Assembly: GCA_937905825.1 (NCBI GenBank)
Contig: CALCXM010000012.1
Location: forward strand, 55,646 to 119,645
DNA length: 64,000 nt
Direction: 5' to 3'
From: an uncultured bacterium
GTDB taxonomy: Bacteria; Planctomycetota; UBA1135; GCA-002686595
The notes beneath the pieces are model-generated. The model saw only the letters and a program-made list of their open reading frames with translations, searched no databases and had not been told where the DNA came from. The position numbers were made by a program, and so were the translations under genes. Positions 1 through 8,880 of the stretch are shown here, piece after piece. Every line of letters begins with the position of its first letter. The stretch's first letter is position 1.

Positions 1-35
1 ACTCCAACGGTCTGCACGTGGACTTCTGCAACTAG
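1..35 (+). CDS. 3' end of an exported protein with the C-terminal WYRD-type domain (partial)
   Basis: Reading from base 3 gives SNGLHVDFCN followed by a TAG stop at 33-35. This is the same ending seen in three other proteins of this window (DGLxVxFC plus one residue, as in the genes ending at 848 on the minus strand, 2382 on the minus strand and 62797 on the plus strand). The gene therefore most likely encodes another secreted protein carrying the FQFWYRDP C-terminal domain. Everything upstream is outside the window, so its main function cannot be told. A strong hairpin about 80 bases downstream would suit its terminator. Confidence 0.7.
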   Translation, partial: SNGLHVDFCN

Positions 36-356
36 GCTTCTGCGACAAAGGGGATCTAGAAAGGACCTCTGAAGGGCGGGCCGGCGAATGCTGGCCATTC
101 CCGACAACCTCCTCCTCTGGCCCGCTGAGTCTGGCTTGGTCCAACTCAGCGGGCCAGAGTTGTGTTTGCGGTTCTGGACCCATGCGGGGATGGAGTCATA
201 GGGGCTTTGCACGCGCGCTTGCCCGAGCTCACGCGGCGCCGCCTGGTGGAACGTAGGCGCGCGTGAAAGTCGGCCTGGCCTCGTGCTCCACCGCTCGAAA
301 GGGGTAGGCTAGCGCGCCCAAACGATCCTCGCCCCCCCTCAAGCCAGAACCAAGCA
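36..356. other. Intergenic stretch with one terminator-like hairpin
   Basis: No credible gene lies in this 321-base stretch. Open frames here are antisense shadows without family features. The only clear element is the hairpin at 117-157. The stretch must also hold the promoter of the membrane-protein gene that starts at 357, but no convincing -35/-10 pair was seen. Confidence 0.5.
117..157 (+). terminator. Long perfect hairpin, probable terminator of the partial gene
   Basis: Positions 117-130 and 144-157 are perfect reverse complements (14 bp), with a 13-base loop that can pair a few bases further. The downstream bases are only moderately T-rich (ttgtgttt). It follows the stop at 33-35 and precedes an unrelated gene, so a transcription terminator is the simplest reading. 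Confidence 0.65.
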
Positions 357-701
357 ATGGACTCCATCGTCTACCAGATCCTCCACGTCACCGGCGCCTT
401 CCTGCTGATCGGCTTGACCTTCCAGGCCTTTGCAGCGCCGACCCCCGAGCGGCGCTCCGCCTGCATGCGCAACACGGGCATCCTGGCCTTTGTCGTCCTC
501 GTCGGAGGCTTTGGGATCTCCGCCAAACAGGAACTCGGATTCCCGATCTGGATGATGATCAAGCTGGCCTGCTTGTTTGGCATCGCGGTCCTCTCCGGAG
601 TCGCGTTCCGCAAGCCGGAGAAGACCCGCGGTTTGGCGCTGATCGCAACGCTGTTGATCGTGATCGCGGTGGTCACGGTCTACATGAAGCCCTTCATGTA
701 G
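357..701 (+). CDS. Small four-helix inner-membrane protein, unknown function
   Basis: The 114-residue protein is almost entirely hydrophobic. Helices run at about residues 5-25, 40-55, 64-82 and 92-110, with short charged loops (PERR, KPEKTR). A His at residue 10 in the first helix (QILHVTGAFLL) recalls small SirB-like or heme/copper-associated membrane proteins, but this resemblance is weak and not a family assignment. The ATG at 357 is the only sensible start. It stands alone between a terminator and a convergent protease gene. Confidence 0.6.
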   Translation: MDSIVYQILHVTGAFLLIGLTFQAFAAPTPERRSACMRNTGILAFVVLVGGFGISAKQELGFPIWMMIKLACLFGIAVLSGVAFRKPEKTRGLALIATLLIVIAVVTVYMKPFM

Positions 702-710
702 GCGGTACGC

Positions 711-767
711 GGAACTTCCTGAGAGCGGGTCTGTCAACGCGGGACCGCCCCGTTCTCGCACAGTTCC
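711..767. terminator. Imperfect hairpin between convergent genes, possible bidirectional terminator
   Basis: GGAAC at 711-715 can pair with GTTCC at 763-767, and 721-729 can pair with 749-757 with one G-U pair. It lies between the plus-strand gene ending at 701 and the minus-strand gene ending at 848, where termination is expected in both directions. There is no T-tract on either side, so the call is tentative. Confidence 0.3.
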
Positions 768-847
768 GCTGCGCAAGATCGGGGAGGTGCCTTTCTGTCA
801 CGCCGTCGCATCTCGAACTCGGCCGGCTTCCTGCCGGACTTCAAAGG

Positions 848-2203
848 CTACTGGCAGTACACAACCTGCAAGCCGTCCGTCAGGTTGAACCCAGCCAGGC
901 CGAATCCCGGGTCCCGGTACCAGAACTGGAAGTTGGCCACACCGCCCACGAACGCTTGACCCGAGCCGCCGTTGAAGGGTGGCGAGCTGAAGTCCAGGAG
1001 GCGCGAAACGTTGCCCAAGCCGTCCACGGCTTGCACGCTCAGTCGATGCACAGGTGCTCCGGCGCAGAGGAAACCGTCCCCGAGGGGGACCTGCTGTTGC
1101 CCGGAGCCGTAGAAAAACAAACCCAGCACGCCCGGGGGCAAGCCACTGGCGAGCACTTGGAAGTTGTTGGCGGACAAACTTGGCGCATTGTTCGAGCTGA
1201 TGAGCGCGCCTGGACCGGCTGAGTTGGGCGTCGAACTGCAGTGGTTCGTCGGAGCCAAGCATCCGACCGGCAGGTCGATGGGCCATGGGTTCGAGAGGCT
1301 GGCGCCGGTCGTTCCCTGAGCGCGAACCAACACGTCCCCGGGGCCAGCGCCCGCCGGGATCGGGACCGTGATGTTGTTCCCGGTCGAGACCACGCCGAGC
1401 AGCTTGATGGGCGTTCCGTTTCCGCCCGCCGTGGCTTGGGTGAACCAAACCTCGTTGCCGGTGACGCTGAAGTTTGACCCCAAGATCTGCACTTGCGAGC
1501 CTGAGACGATGACTCCGCTGATCAAGGGCTTGCTGGCCGCGAGAGCGCCGTAGATCGCCTGCACTCCCGCGCTGTCGTCCGCTTCGATGCTCCGGGCGCC
1601 CACGCCGGGCACGGCCGTGGCGGACATGGTGGCGCCACTGACAGTGCTGTGCCCGAGCCCCAGGGCATGGCCGTACTCGTGGGTCGCGATGGTCTGCAAG
1701 TCGATGGCGCCGCCCGGGTTGGTTCCGGGGCCGTCTTCCCAGGCGAAGCTCTCGTTGTAGCGGATGCGCCAACCACCGGAGCTGGCTTCCGTGAACGCGA
1801 TGATGCCACCCGCCATGGGGATCGCTGAATGGGTGTTGTCGGAGACTCCTCCGGGTGAAGTGGCTTCCCCCTGCATGCTCACGTCGAAGTTCGCTCCGCC
1901 GGAACCCAGGCCGCCCGGCTGGTGCGGGTCCCCATGGCCACTGGCGTGCAGGGTCGAGCTCCATTCCACCGACGCCTTCCAGATCGCCATGACCGCGCCC
2001 TGATGTCCGGGGAAGTTGGGGTCCGGGGTCTGGTTGTCGTTGGCGGTCGCGTCTTGGAAGTTGTTGAAGACGCGGAAGTCACGCTGGCCTAGATCCAGGT
2101 TGTGCGTGGCGAGGGAATAGGCGTTGGCGGGTTGGCTCTGGAGGAGCAGGAAGCCGCCCAGTCCGAGGGCGAGGATGGGAAGCAGGGCGCGCGGGGTGTT
2201 CAT
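848..2203 (-). CDS. Secreted matrixin-type zinc metalloprotease with IPT/TIG-like and WYRD-type C-terminal domains
   Basis: A 451-residue exported protease. Residues 1-28 form a signal peptide (…QPANA). The catalytic domain, about 30-215, carries the zinc motif HEYGHALGLGH (His175, Glu176, His179, His185) and a Met-turn in SGATM (191-193), the pattern of matrixin-like metzincins. About 220-315 resembles an IPT/TIG immunoglobulin-like domain. The last roughly 130 residues end in NFQFWYRDPGFG…DGLQVVYCQ, the domain shared with three other exported proteins here. The ATG at 2203 was chosen because it starts the signal peptide and has GGAG nine bases upstream; an upstream extension has no signal peptide. 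It is a tandem paralogue of the next gene, separated from it by a terminator, so it probably has its own promoter. Confidence 0.88.
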   Translation of the reverse strand: MNTPRALLPILALGLGGFLLLQSQPANAYSLATHNLDLGQRDFRVFNNFQDATANDNQTPDPNFPGHQGAVMAIWKASVEWSSTLHASGHGDPHQPGGLGSGGANFDVSMQGEATSPGGVSDNTHSAIPMAGGIIAFTEASSGGWRIRYNESFAWEDGPGTNPGGAIDLQTIATHEYGHALGLGHSTVSGATMSATAVPGVGARSIEADDSAGVQAIYGALAASKPLISGVIVSGSQVQILGSNFSVTGNEVWFTQATAGGNGTPIKLLGVVSTGNNITVPIPAGAGPGDVLVRAQGTTGASLSNPWPIDLPVGCLAPTNHCSSTPNSAGPGALISSNNAPSLSANNFQVLASGLPPGVLGLFFYGSGQQQVPLGDGFLCAGAPVHRLSVQAVDGLGNVSRLLDFSSPPFNGGSGQAFVGGVANFQFWYRDPGFGLAGFNLTDGLQVVYCQ

Positions 2204-2317
2204 GCTTGGGATCTCCAATGGAAGGAATTGGTTGCGAGGAGTCCGGCGTTCGCGGGCACCGGAAGTCCAGGTCGTTCTCGATCGTGGGAGCGAGGTCGGC
2301 AAACTGCTGGGCGACCA

Positions 2318-2366
2318 AGAAACAAACAAGGCCCCGACCCATCCGAGCGGATGCATCAGGGCCTTG
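2318..2366 (-). terminator. Rho-independent terminator of the upstream metalloprotease operon
   Basis: Positions 2327-2334 and 2359-2366 form a perfect 8-bp stem, and ATCCG/CGGAT (2341-2345 / 2348-2352) an inner stem. On the minus strand the stem is followed by a T-rich run (tttgtttct, complement of 2318-2326). It lies just past the stop of the minus-strand gene at 2382, a textbook placement. Confidence 0.8.
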
Positions 2367-2381
2367 TTGTCGAGTCTTAGA

Positions 2382-3752
2382 TTACGGACAGAAGGTGACG
2401 GAGAGTCCGTCGGTGGTGTTGAAACCAGCGCTTCCGAATCCGGGATCGCGGTACCAGAACTGGAAGTTCATGGTTCCGTTGACAACCGCTTGGCCATTGC
2501 CAGCGTTGAAGGGCGACGAGTTGAAGTCCACCGTCAGATCCACGAGGCCGAAGAGATCGGAGACCTGCGCCGGCAAGCGCGTGATCGAGCCCCCGATGCA
2601 AAGACGTCCATCACCAAAAGCATTGTTCGCCTGGTTCGGTCCGTAGAAGAACAGCCCGACCTTGTTCGGGGGTAAGCTGCCGGCCGTTAGGTTGAAGTTG
2701 TTGTCGGACAGGCTCGGGCTGTTGAAACTCGAGATCGTCGCTCCCGGACCTGCCGAATTGGGCAGGAAGGTGCAATAGTTCGTTGGCGTCGAGCAGGGCG
2801 GAGGACCGATCAAGTCGATGGGCATCGCGTTCGAGAGGGCCATGTTGCCAATCCCGTCCCGTCTCACAAGGATGTCCCCAGGACCGGCCCCGGTCGGGAT
2901 GGTGGCAGACAGGAACGTTCCATTCGAAGTCAGGCCCGTGACCTTCACGGGGGTTCCGCCGCTAGCTTGAGCAAAACTTGGAGTGAACCAGATCTGGTTC
3001 TCGATCGCGTCGAAGCCGCTGCCGTTGATTTGGATCGTGGAGCCGACGACGTTGACGCTCGAGATGATCGGCTTCAGCGGATCGGCGGCGCCATAGTTGG
3101 CCTGAATCCCAGCGATGTCGTCACTGTTGATCGAACGCTGGCCGGAACCGGTTCCCGAGATGCTGGGGCGCATAGTCGCGCCGCTCGCGCTCGTGTGACC
3201 CAACCCCAGGGCGTGGCCGTATTCGTGACAGGCGACGCCTTGAATGTCGATTCCGCCACCGGGGGCACCGGGACCGTCTTCCCAAGACCAACTGCGGTAG
3301 TAGCGGATGCGCCAGCCCTGACCGCCGTTGCCTTCGGTGTAGGCGAGGACGCCGCCGGAGGAGCCACCGATCTCGGACTGAATCTTGTCGTTGCCATCGC
3401 CGACAACCGTGGCGAGACCTTGGAAGTGGGCGTCGAAGTTTGCGCCGCCCGAACCCAGGGTGCCTTGGGTGGGATCGCCGCTGCCATCACCGTGGGCCCG
3501 TGAGCCCCATTCGACCGCGCCCTTCCAGATGGCCATGACGACCCCCTGGTGACCCGGGAACTGGCTGTCCGGCACGTTGTTGTTGTTGGCCGAGGAGTCG
3601 GTGAAGTTGTTGAAGATGCGGAAGTCGCGCTGGTTCTGGTTGAGCTTGGTGCCCAGCAGGCTCCAGGCTTGGGCTTCTTCCATCGACGGCAGCACGCAGA
3701 GTCCGCCGACGCAGAGCGCGAGGGAGGGGAGGATCAGTTGCTTGATGTTCAT
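2382..3752 (-). CDS. Secreted matrixin-type zinc metalloprotease, paralogue of its neighbour
   Basis: A 456-residue exported protease with the same plan as the gene at 848-2203: signal peptide (about 1-28, ending EAQA), catalytic domain with HEYGHALGLGH (His176, Glu177, His180, His186) and SGATM Met-turn, an IPT/TIG-like domain (about 225-320), and the C-terminal domain ending FQFWYRDPGFG…DGLSVTFCP. The regions around the active site (GGWRIRY/QGWRIRYY, WEDGPG) are nearly identical between the two, so they arose by duplication. The start has AGGAG nine bases upstream. It lies 16 bases after the companion gene at 3769-4419, so the two are probably co-transcribed and end at the terminator at 2318-2366. 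The substrate is unknown. Confidence 0.9.
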   Translation of the reverse strand: MNIKQLILPSLALCVGGLCVLPSMEEAQAWSLLGTKLNQNQRDFRIFNNFTDSSANNNNVPDSQFPGHQGVVMAIWKGAVEWGSRAHGDGSGDPTQGTLGSGGANFDAHFQGLATVVGDGNDKIQSEIGGSSGGVLAYTEGNGGQGWRIRYYRSWSWEDGPGAPGGGIDIQGVACHEYGHALGLGHTSASGATMRPSISGTGSGQRSINSDDIAGIQANYGAADPLKPIISSVNVVGSTIQINGSGFDAIENQIWFTPSFAQASGGTPVKVTGLTSNGTFLSATIPTGAGPGDILVRRDGIGNMALSNAMPIDLIGPPPCSTPTNYCTFLPNSAGPGATISSFNSPSLSDNNFNLTAGSLPPNKVGLFFYGPNQANNAFGDGRLCIGGSITRLPAQVSDLFGLVDLTVDFNSSPFNAGNGQAVVNGTMNFQFWYRDPGFGSAGFNTTDGLSVTFCP

Positions 3753-3768
3753 GTCTTAGGTCTCCTGC

Positions 3769-4419
3769 TTACTTGGATTGCTTCTCAGCGTCCTGCAGGG
3801 ACTTGGCGATAGCCGTGATCTGCGTGTCGAGGTGGGTGAGCTTGATGTTGTTGGCGATCGCGTAGCCTTCGCCACGGCCTTGAATGACCGTGCCTTTGCG
3901 GCCCTGAAGGGTCCGGAAGAGGCCGCCGTGGGAAGCGTAGAGAGCGTTGCTCGCCAGGTCGCCGCCCATGTTCTCGCTCCACTTGTAGAAAGCGACGATC
4001 TCGGTGCCGATCTTGGTGTCGGCATCGGAGGGAGCCTCCGAGTTCCAGACGCCGTTCTCGGCGTCGATGAATCCACCGGGGAAAGTGACGGTCACGTTGA
4101 GGTCTTTGCCGTCGACAAGGGACTTGCCCTCGATGATCAGGTGGGTGTAGTAGAGCTCGGGTCCGTCCACCGGGTGGTCGATGCGGATGACCTCTTTGTT
4201 GACGATGGTGCCGTGCACAGCGTTGTCCGTGCGGGCGACCATTTGATCGAGGTTGAGCTGTTCAATCTGGGCGGTGCCTAGCGAGCCGGAGATTGCCGCT
4301 GCGATGGACAACAGTGAGCAGGCCAGAGCAGCCTTGGATAATTTGAAAGCCTTCATGAGGGGATCAGCGGGAGGGGTTGTGGTCGGGGTGACTTGCGTGC
4401 CTGAGACGTTCGCCGCCAT
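3769..4419 (-). CDS. Exported protein encoded upstream of the matrixin proteases
   Basis: A 216-residue protein with a hydrophobic export segment at about residues 29-49 followed by a compact domain. Its pattern (TDNAVHGTIVNKE…YYTHLIIEGKSLVDGK…VTVTFPGG…GTEIVAFYKW) looks like a family of uncharacterised exported proteins often found beside matrixin proteases; that association is from memory. Two starts compete: the ATG at 4419 has GGGAG seven bases upstream but places 21 residues before the export signal; the ATG at 4356 (MKAFKLSKAAL) gives a standard signal peptide but has no ribosome site. The longer form is given on the strength of the ribosome site. It leads the operon with the protease at 2382-3752 and could be a chaperone, inhibitor or accessory factor, which is inference. 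Confidence 0.72.
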   Translation of the reverse strand: MAANVSGTQVTPTTTPPADPLMKAFKLSKAALACSLLSIAAAISGSLGTAQIEQLNLDQMVARTDNAVHGTIVNKEVIRIDHPVDGPELYYTHLIIEGKSLVDGKDLNVTVTFPGGFIDAENGVWNSEAPSDADTKIGTEIVAFYKWSENMGGDLASNALYASHGGLFRTLQGRKGTVIQGRGEGYAIANNIKLTHLDTQITAIAKSLQDAEKQSK

Positions 4420-4510
4420 GCTCTAGCTCCCTGAAATCGGGTCTTTTCGAACCAAGCACGGATTTTTGGGAGGCGCTGGGAACCCCGAGAGGGCTCAGGG
4501 CGGATCCTGT

Positions 4511-4537
4511 GGGCACTCGTAGCCTGCGGGAGTGCCC
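4511..4537 (+). repeat. 8-bp hairpin in the leader of the helicase gene
   Basis: GGGCACTC (4511-4518) and GAGTGCCC (4530-4537) pair around an 11-base loop. It lies about 120 bases before the probable helicase start, between divergent genes. It may be a structured 5' leader or a protein site. Confidence 0.35.
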
Positions 4538-4658
4538 GCCCGGATGGGCAGGGTCGAACAATCCAAGGATACATGCGATTCCCCGTCTCGGGGTTTTCCC
4601 TTGGCGGTTACCCTCTGCGCCGCTTTCCCCCCCGGATCCCCCCTACAAGACTCCAGAA

Positions 4659-6119
4659 GTGTCGCAAGCCCAGGCCAGTTTTCAGACGTTCGGACTCTCC
4701 AAAAAGCTCCTGCGAGGCATCGAGGAAGCTGGATTCACCGAACCGAGGCCGATTCAGGCCAAGACGATCCCCCGGGTGCTGCAGGGCGAGGATGTCCTCG
4801 GGCTCGCGCAGACGGGAATGGGGAAAACGGCTGCCTTCGCATTGCCGATTTGCGAGCGACTGATGCAGGGACGGACCCGAGGAACCCGAGCCCTGATTCT
4901 GGCGCCGACCCGCGAGTTGGCCCTGCAGATCGAGGCGGAGACCAAGCTCCTGGCGAAGTACACCAACATACGCACTCAAACCGTGTTTGGCGGCGTGGGG
5001 GCACAGCCCCAGATCAAGGGTTTGCGGATGAACCCGGACATCGTGATCGCGTGCCCCGGGCGCCTGCTGGATCTCATGGGCCGGGGCAACTGCATCAACC
5101 TCGATGGTCTCGAAGTTCTGGTCCTGGACGAGGCCGACCACATGTTCGACATGGGCTTCTTGCCGGACATCAAGCGCATCCTGAAAGAGCTGCCGGAGTA
5201 CCGCCAAAACCTCTTCTTCTCGGCCACCATGCCGCGCGAGATACGAACGCTGACGGACCGCATCTTGCGGGACCCCGTTGTCGTTGAACTGAATCACTCG
5301 ACTCCGGCGGAGACGATCGATCACGCGCTCTACCCGGTCGAGCAGCCCGACAAGACCGACCTTCTGAATCACCTCTTTCGGGAGCGCAAGTTCGAATCGG
5401 CGATCGTGTTCCTGCGCACGAAGCACCGAGCTCGCCGATTGGCCCAAACCCTCACGAACAGCGGTTTCAACGCGATTGCGTTGCAGGGCAACATGAGCCA
5501 GGCCCAACGGGTCAAGGCCATGGATGGCTTCCGCAAGGGGCACTACAAGATCCTGGTCGCAACGGACATCGCGGCCCGCGGCATCGACGTAGCGCGCGTT
5601 TCACTCGTCGTGAACTTCGACATGCCGAACACTCCGGATGCGTACACGCACCGCATCGGCCGCACCGGTCGGGCGGAGCGCAGCGGCGAGGCTTGCACCT
5701 TTGTGACTTCCGAAGACTTTGCCATGGTGAAGGAGATCGAGAAGCGCTTGGGGTCGAAGATTCCGCGGATCAAGACGGCTGGCTTCGAGGTGCGGGATGC
5801 GCCGGCCGGCGTCCAAAAATCCGGCGGCGGTGCCCGTGGCGGCGGCCCTCGCCGGGGTGCTGGCGGAGGTGCCCGACGCGGCGCTGGAGGACGGCGGAGG
5901 GCTGCAGCAGCTCCCGCTGGACGTTCGCGCCGGGGCGCACGTGGTCGCGGTGCTGGTGCAGGATCCGGAGCAACAACCCAAAGCGGCCCGACCCGCACAG
6001 CCCCAACAGCGGCTTTCGGCGCAGGTGCCTTCGACAGTGCCAAGCCCAAGAATACGACTGGTTCCAGCTCTTCGGGGTCGCGCCGGCGCAGTCGTCGACG
6101 GGGTCGGGGCCGTCGCTAG
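4659..6119 (+). CDS. DEAD-box RNA helicase, RhlE-like, with Arg/Gly-rich tail
   Basis: About 486 residues; an ATP-dependent RNA helicase for RNA unwinding in ribosome assembly or RNA decay. All helicase motifs are present: Q motif (FGL…GFTEPRPIQ, residues 10-33), motif I AQTGMGKT (50-57), PTRELALQ, CPGR, DEAD (157-160), SAT (188-190), ATDIAARGID and HRIGRTGRA. From about residue 389 to the end the protein is a low-complexity tail rich in Arg, Gly, Ala and Ser (RGG-like), a likely RNA-binding extension. The start is uncertain: a GTG at 4659 places the Q motif at residue 10 as in relatives; an in-frame GTG at 4509 would add 50 residues without family character, and no suitable ATG exists. It is transcribed divergently from the protease operon. 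Confidence 0.93.
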   Translation: MSQAQASFQTFGLSKKLLRGIEEAGFTEPRPIQAKTIPRVLQGEDVLGLAQTGMGKTAAFALPICERLMQGRTRGTRALILAPTRELALQIEAETKLLAKYTNIRTQTVFGGVGAQPQIKGLRMNPDIVIACPGRLLDLMGRGNCINLDGLEVLVLDEADHMFDMGFLPDIKRILKELPEYRQNLFFSATMPREIRTLTDRILRDPVVVELNHSTPAETIDHALYPVEQPDKTDLLNHLFRERKFESAIVFLRTKHRARRLAQTLTNSGFNAIALQGNMSQAQRVKAMDGFRKGHYKILVATDIAARGIDVARVSLVVNFDMPNTPDAYTHRIGRTGRAERSGEACTFVTSEDFAMVKEIEKRLGSKIPRIKTAGFEVRDAPAGVQKSGGGARGGGPRRGAGGGARRGAGGRRRAAAAPAGRSRRGARGRGAGAGSGATTQSGPTRTAPTAAFGAGAFDSAKPKNTTGSSSSGSRRRSRRRGRGRR

Positions 6120-6212
6120 TTCTCACTCCTGATAGGATGCTCATCGAAGAGCGTGCGTCCACGACTCGCCAATCCACCGGCCCCCGGCCTGCAGCGGCCC
6201 TCTCGACGACCT

Positions 6213-8567
6213 ATGAAGCGTAGCTATTCCTTGTCCCCGGCTCTTTGCGGAGTCTTGGCGGCCTTGAGCCTGGCCTGTTCCTGCGGCGATTCCGCGGACA
6301 CCCCGGTGAAAACCGGTCAGGCCATGAACGTAACGTACCTCTCCTTGCGCGACGTCACGGGCAACGACACCGGCGCCGAGGTGAAAGTCGTCAAGCGCCT
6401 GGGTCCTGAGGACTCAGCGAACTGGACTGGCAGTGGTTGCAAGCTGGAGCGCACTCCCTACCAGGTCGAGCGGGGCGGGGACCGAGTGGATGTGGTGAGG
6501 GTGACCGAGCAGGAGATGAAGTGTGAGGTGCGCATCCCGGGTCCCTTTGATCCGAGCACCTTCAACCGGGTGGTTCTGCGAGCTCGTTGGGTGCCGAAGT
6601 GGGAAGCAGCGGTGCATTTGAAGACGGACGGGAAAACGGTCGCGGGAACGCCGGGCCAAGTGGTCGTGCCTGGCCGCGGACCCGAGACGCTCTTCTTCGA
6701 CTTGCCCGCAACGCGTCGACTGGACGCGCCGGTCGATGAAATTGTTCTGCGCCTAACGGGCCTGCAAAAGCCCCTGGCGATCATCGCCGTGGACTTGATG
6801 CGCAAGCCGGAATACACGTTCTTGCCCACGCCAGAAAACGGTCCCAACCTGGTCACCATCGGCGAGGAGGATCGCACCGCGGTCGGCGTCACCTCCAGCC
6901 GCAGGCTTGCGGCGACCGTTCAGAACACTCCCGGGGCGAAGCTGCGATTCTCCTACGGCGTGCCGCCGGACCTACGTCGCACGGACGAGTCGGGGTCTCT
7001 GACCCTGAAGGTCAGCGCCAAAGGGGAGTCCTTGGGCGAGGTCAGCGTGCCCCTGGCGAACCTGGAAGGCTGGGTGCAAGAGATCGTCGACTTGGACGCC
7101 TACCCGGCTGGCGCGCTGGACATCGAGTGGGGTGTTAAGAGTCCCGGCGCCAAGTTGGAAAGCGTCTGTGCTCTGGCAGAGGCGACTCTGCTGACCCCTG
7201 GCAACAAACGCGGGGTGGTGGTGCTTGTGACCTCCGATACCCATCGTGGGGATCACTTGGGCTCCGCGGGAGAGGGTGTGGACATCGACACCCCGCGGCT
7301 CGATGCACTGGGCGAACGGGGCGTGTTCTTCGAGGATTGCTTCAGCACGACGAACATCACGAACCCCTCGCACATCGCGATGATGACCGGGGTTCACCCG
7401 CGCGACACGGGCATCCACAACAACTACACGCGGGTCGCTGACTCGGCTCCGACCTTGGCGGAAGCCTTCCGCAAGGCGGGCTACGTGACCTTTGCTGCCA
7501 TGAGCACAAAGCACCTAAGCGACAGTAGCAGTGGTCTTGGCCAGGGTTTTGAGCGGGTTGTCTATCCCGCCTATGACTTCGCGCGAGATGGCTCGAAGAC
7601 CATCGAACTGCTCAACGAGTGGGTCGAAGAGTCCGCAGGACTTCCGGTCTTTATCTGGCTGCACCTGTTTGACGCGCACATGCCCTACGGCAAGGATTTG
7701 CCTGGAGTGGCGCGCTACTACCCCGGCAAGCGTCGGGCCTTCGACAAGAGCCTGCCCGAGCTAAGCGAACATGAGAAGTGGTCCGTTCGCAACCTGCGCC
7801 TCGGGGATCTGCGCGATCTCGACTACCCGCGCGCTCAGTATAAAGCGGAGATCACCGATCTCGACGAGCGCTTGGGGCAACTGTTCGACAAGCCCTTCTT
7901 CGACGACGCGATCATCGGCATCACCGCGGATCACGGCGAGAACCTGGGGGAGCACGACTTGTACTTCGCCCATGAAGAGCTCTATCGCGGGAGCCTGCAC
8001 GTCCCGTTGATCCTGAACTGGCCGGGGGCCCCGGCCGGGTTGCGCTACAAGGGAGCCGTTTCAAACTTGGACATCGGGCGCACTCTGCTAGACCTCTCTG
8101 GCAATCTTGACGCCGACTTTCCCGGGCAAAACTTAGCTGTTCTCCTTGAAGAAGAAGGGACCGCCCCGGCGCGATTCTTCGTGAGTGCCCACGGGCGCGA
8201 AGCGGCGATGAACGAAGCTGGCTGGCACTTCCAATTGCGTTTGAGGAACAACGACATGCGCCAGGGGCAAATCGCCCGGCCGATGCACAGCGCCGAACTC
8301 TACTACCTGCCCGATGATCCCGAAAGCAAAGTGGACCTGCTCGAGAAGGAGTTCGAACGGGCCAAAGCCATGCGTTCGAGCCTTGTGACCTGGCTTTCGA
8401 CGGCCGAGCACCGAAACTGGCTAGGCGGCGACAGTGGCAACTCCGAGAGCCTGGCCGACTTGATCGCGCTGGGCTACGGCGGCAAAGACGAGGAGGAGGG
8501 AGCGGCCAAAGGGGCCGATCTGGCTCCCCCGCTCGACTGCCCGTGCGAGTGGTGCGCTCGGTTCTAG
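6213..8567 (+). CDS. Large alkaline-phosphatase/sulfatase-fold lipoprotein with N-terminal beta domain and Cys-rich tail
   Basis: A 784-residue protein. Its lipoprotein-type signal ends at LSLAC (Cys22). Residues about 40-335 look like beta-rich non-catalytic domains, and 340-750 the alkaline-phosphatase-superfamily domain: VTSDTHRGDHLG (first metal Asp), a nucleophile loop ITNPSHIAMMTG with Thr383 where sulfatases have the formylglycine Cys, and TADHGENLGEH (Asp573, His574). Without Cys the enzyme is unlikely to be a formylglycine sulfatase; a Thr-based phosphoesterase or phosphotransferase is more likely, substrate unknown. The protein ends in CPCEWCARF, a tail shared in form with the protein at 38661-40847. 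The ATG at 6213 opens the signal peptide. A strong terminator follows the gene. Confidence 0.85.
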   Translation: MKRSYSLSPALCGVLAALSLACSCGDSADTPVKTGQAMNVTYLSLRDVTGNDTGAEVKVVKRLGPEDSANWTGSGCKLERTPYQVERGGDRVDVVRVTEQEMKCEVRIPGPFDPSTFNRVVLRARWVPKWEAAVHLKTDGKTVAGTPGQVVVPGRGPETLFFDLPATRRLDAPVDEIVLRLTGLQKPLAIIAVDLMRKPEYTFLPTPENGPNLVTIGEEDRTAVGVTSSRRLAATVQNTPGAKLRFSYGVPPDLRRTDESGSLTLKVSAKGESLGEVSVPLANLEGWVQEIVDLDAYPAGALDIEWGVKSPGAKLESVCALAEATLLTPGNKRGVVVLVTSDTHRGDHLGSAGEGVDIDTPRLDALGERGVFFEDCFSTTNITNPSHIAMMTGVHPRDTGIHNNYTRVADSAPTLAEAFRKAGYVTFAAMSTKHLSDSSSGLGQGFERVVYPAYDFARDGSKTIELLNEWVEESAGLPVFIWLHLFDAHMPYGKDLPGVARYYPGKRRAFDKSLPELSEHEKWSVRNLRLGDLRDLDYPRAQYKAEITDLDERLGQLFDKPFFDDAIIGITADHGENLGEHDLYFAHEELYRGSLHVPLILNWPGAPAGLRYKGAVSNLDIGRTLLDLSGNLDADFPGQNLAVLLEEEGTAPARFFVSAHGREAAMNEAGWHFQLRLRNNDMRQGQIARPMHSAELYYLPDDPESKVDLLEKEFERAKAMRSSLVTWLSTAEHRNWLGGDSGNSESLADLIALGYGGKDEEEGAAKGADLAPPLDCPCEWCARF

Positions 8568-8605
8568 AGGCCCGGCCGACAAGGGGCGACTGCGAAAAAT
8601 TTTCA

Positions 8606-8650
8606 GGGCCGAACCAGGGGAACCCGCCCCTGGCTCGGCCCGCTTTTCAT
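8606..8650 (+). terminator. Rho-independent terminator after the alkaline-phosphatase-fold gene
   Basis: Positions 8606-8620 pair with 8627-8641 (15 bp with one mismatch, 6-base loop), followed by gcttttcatt. It begins 39 bases past the stop at 8567. Confidence 0.85.
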
Positions 8651-8857
8651 TCATCCCAGGTGGGCAGCCCCTCACCTGGGGGTTGAGTCCCAAGGAGCCA
8701 TGAGGAGGGGGAAAGCACTTCTTGCGGCCCTCCGGAGGTAGATCTCGCATTTACGTGGATGGGTGACCCGGATGAGCGCCCCCGCCCAGGCTGATTTTGG
8801 GCGAATCAAGTCAGTGAGTCGTCACCGGAGGCCGATACCCGATGGATGCCCCCCCGT

Positions 8858-8880
8858 GCCTCAGGCTGCCGTCCTGAGGC
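8858..8880 (+). promoter_or_regulatory. Hairpin just upstream of the hybrid kinase start
   Basis: GCCTCAGG (8858-8865) and CCTGAGGC (8873-8880) form a perfect 8-bp stem with a 7-base loop. It lies between two candidate starts of the kinase (8846 and 8903) and could influence translation or act as a binding site; no function is established. Confidence 0.35.

Noticed and set aside
848..1964. Alternative minus-strand frame of 388 codons over the first metalloprotease
   Set aside because: It is an out-of-frame copy of the protease region and has no HExxH motif or signal peptide.
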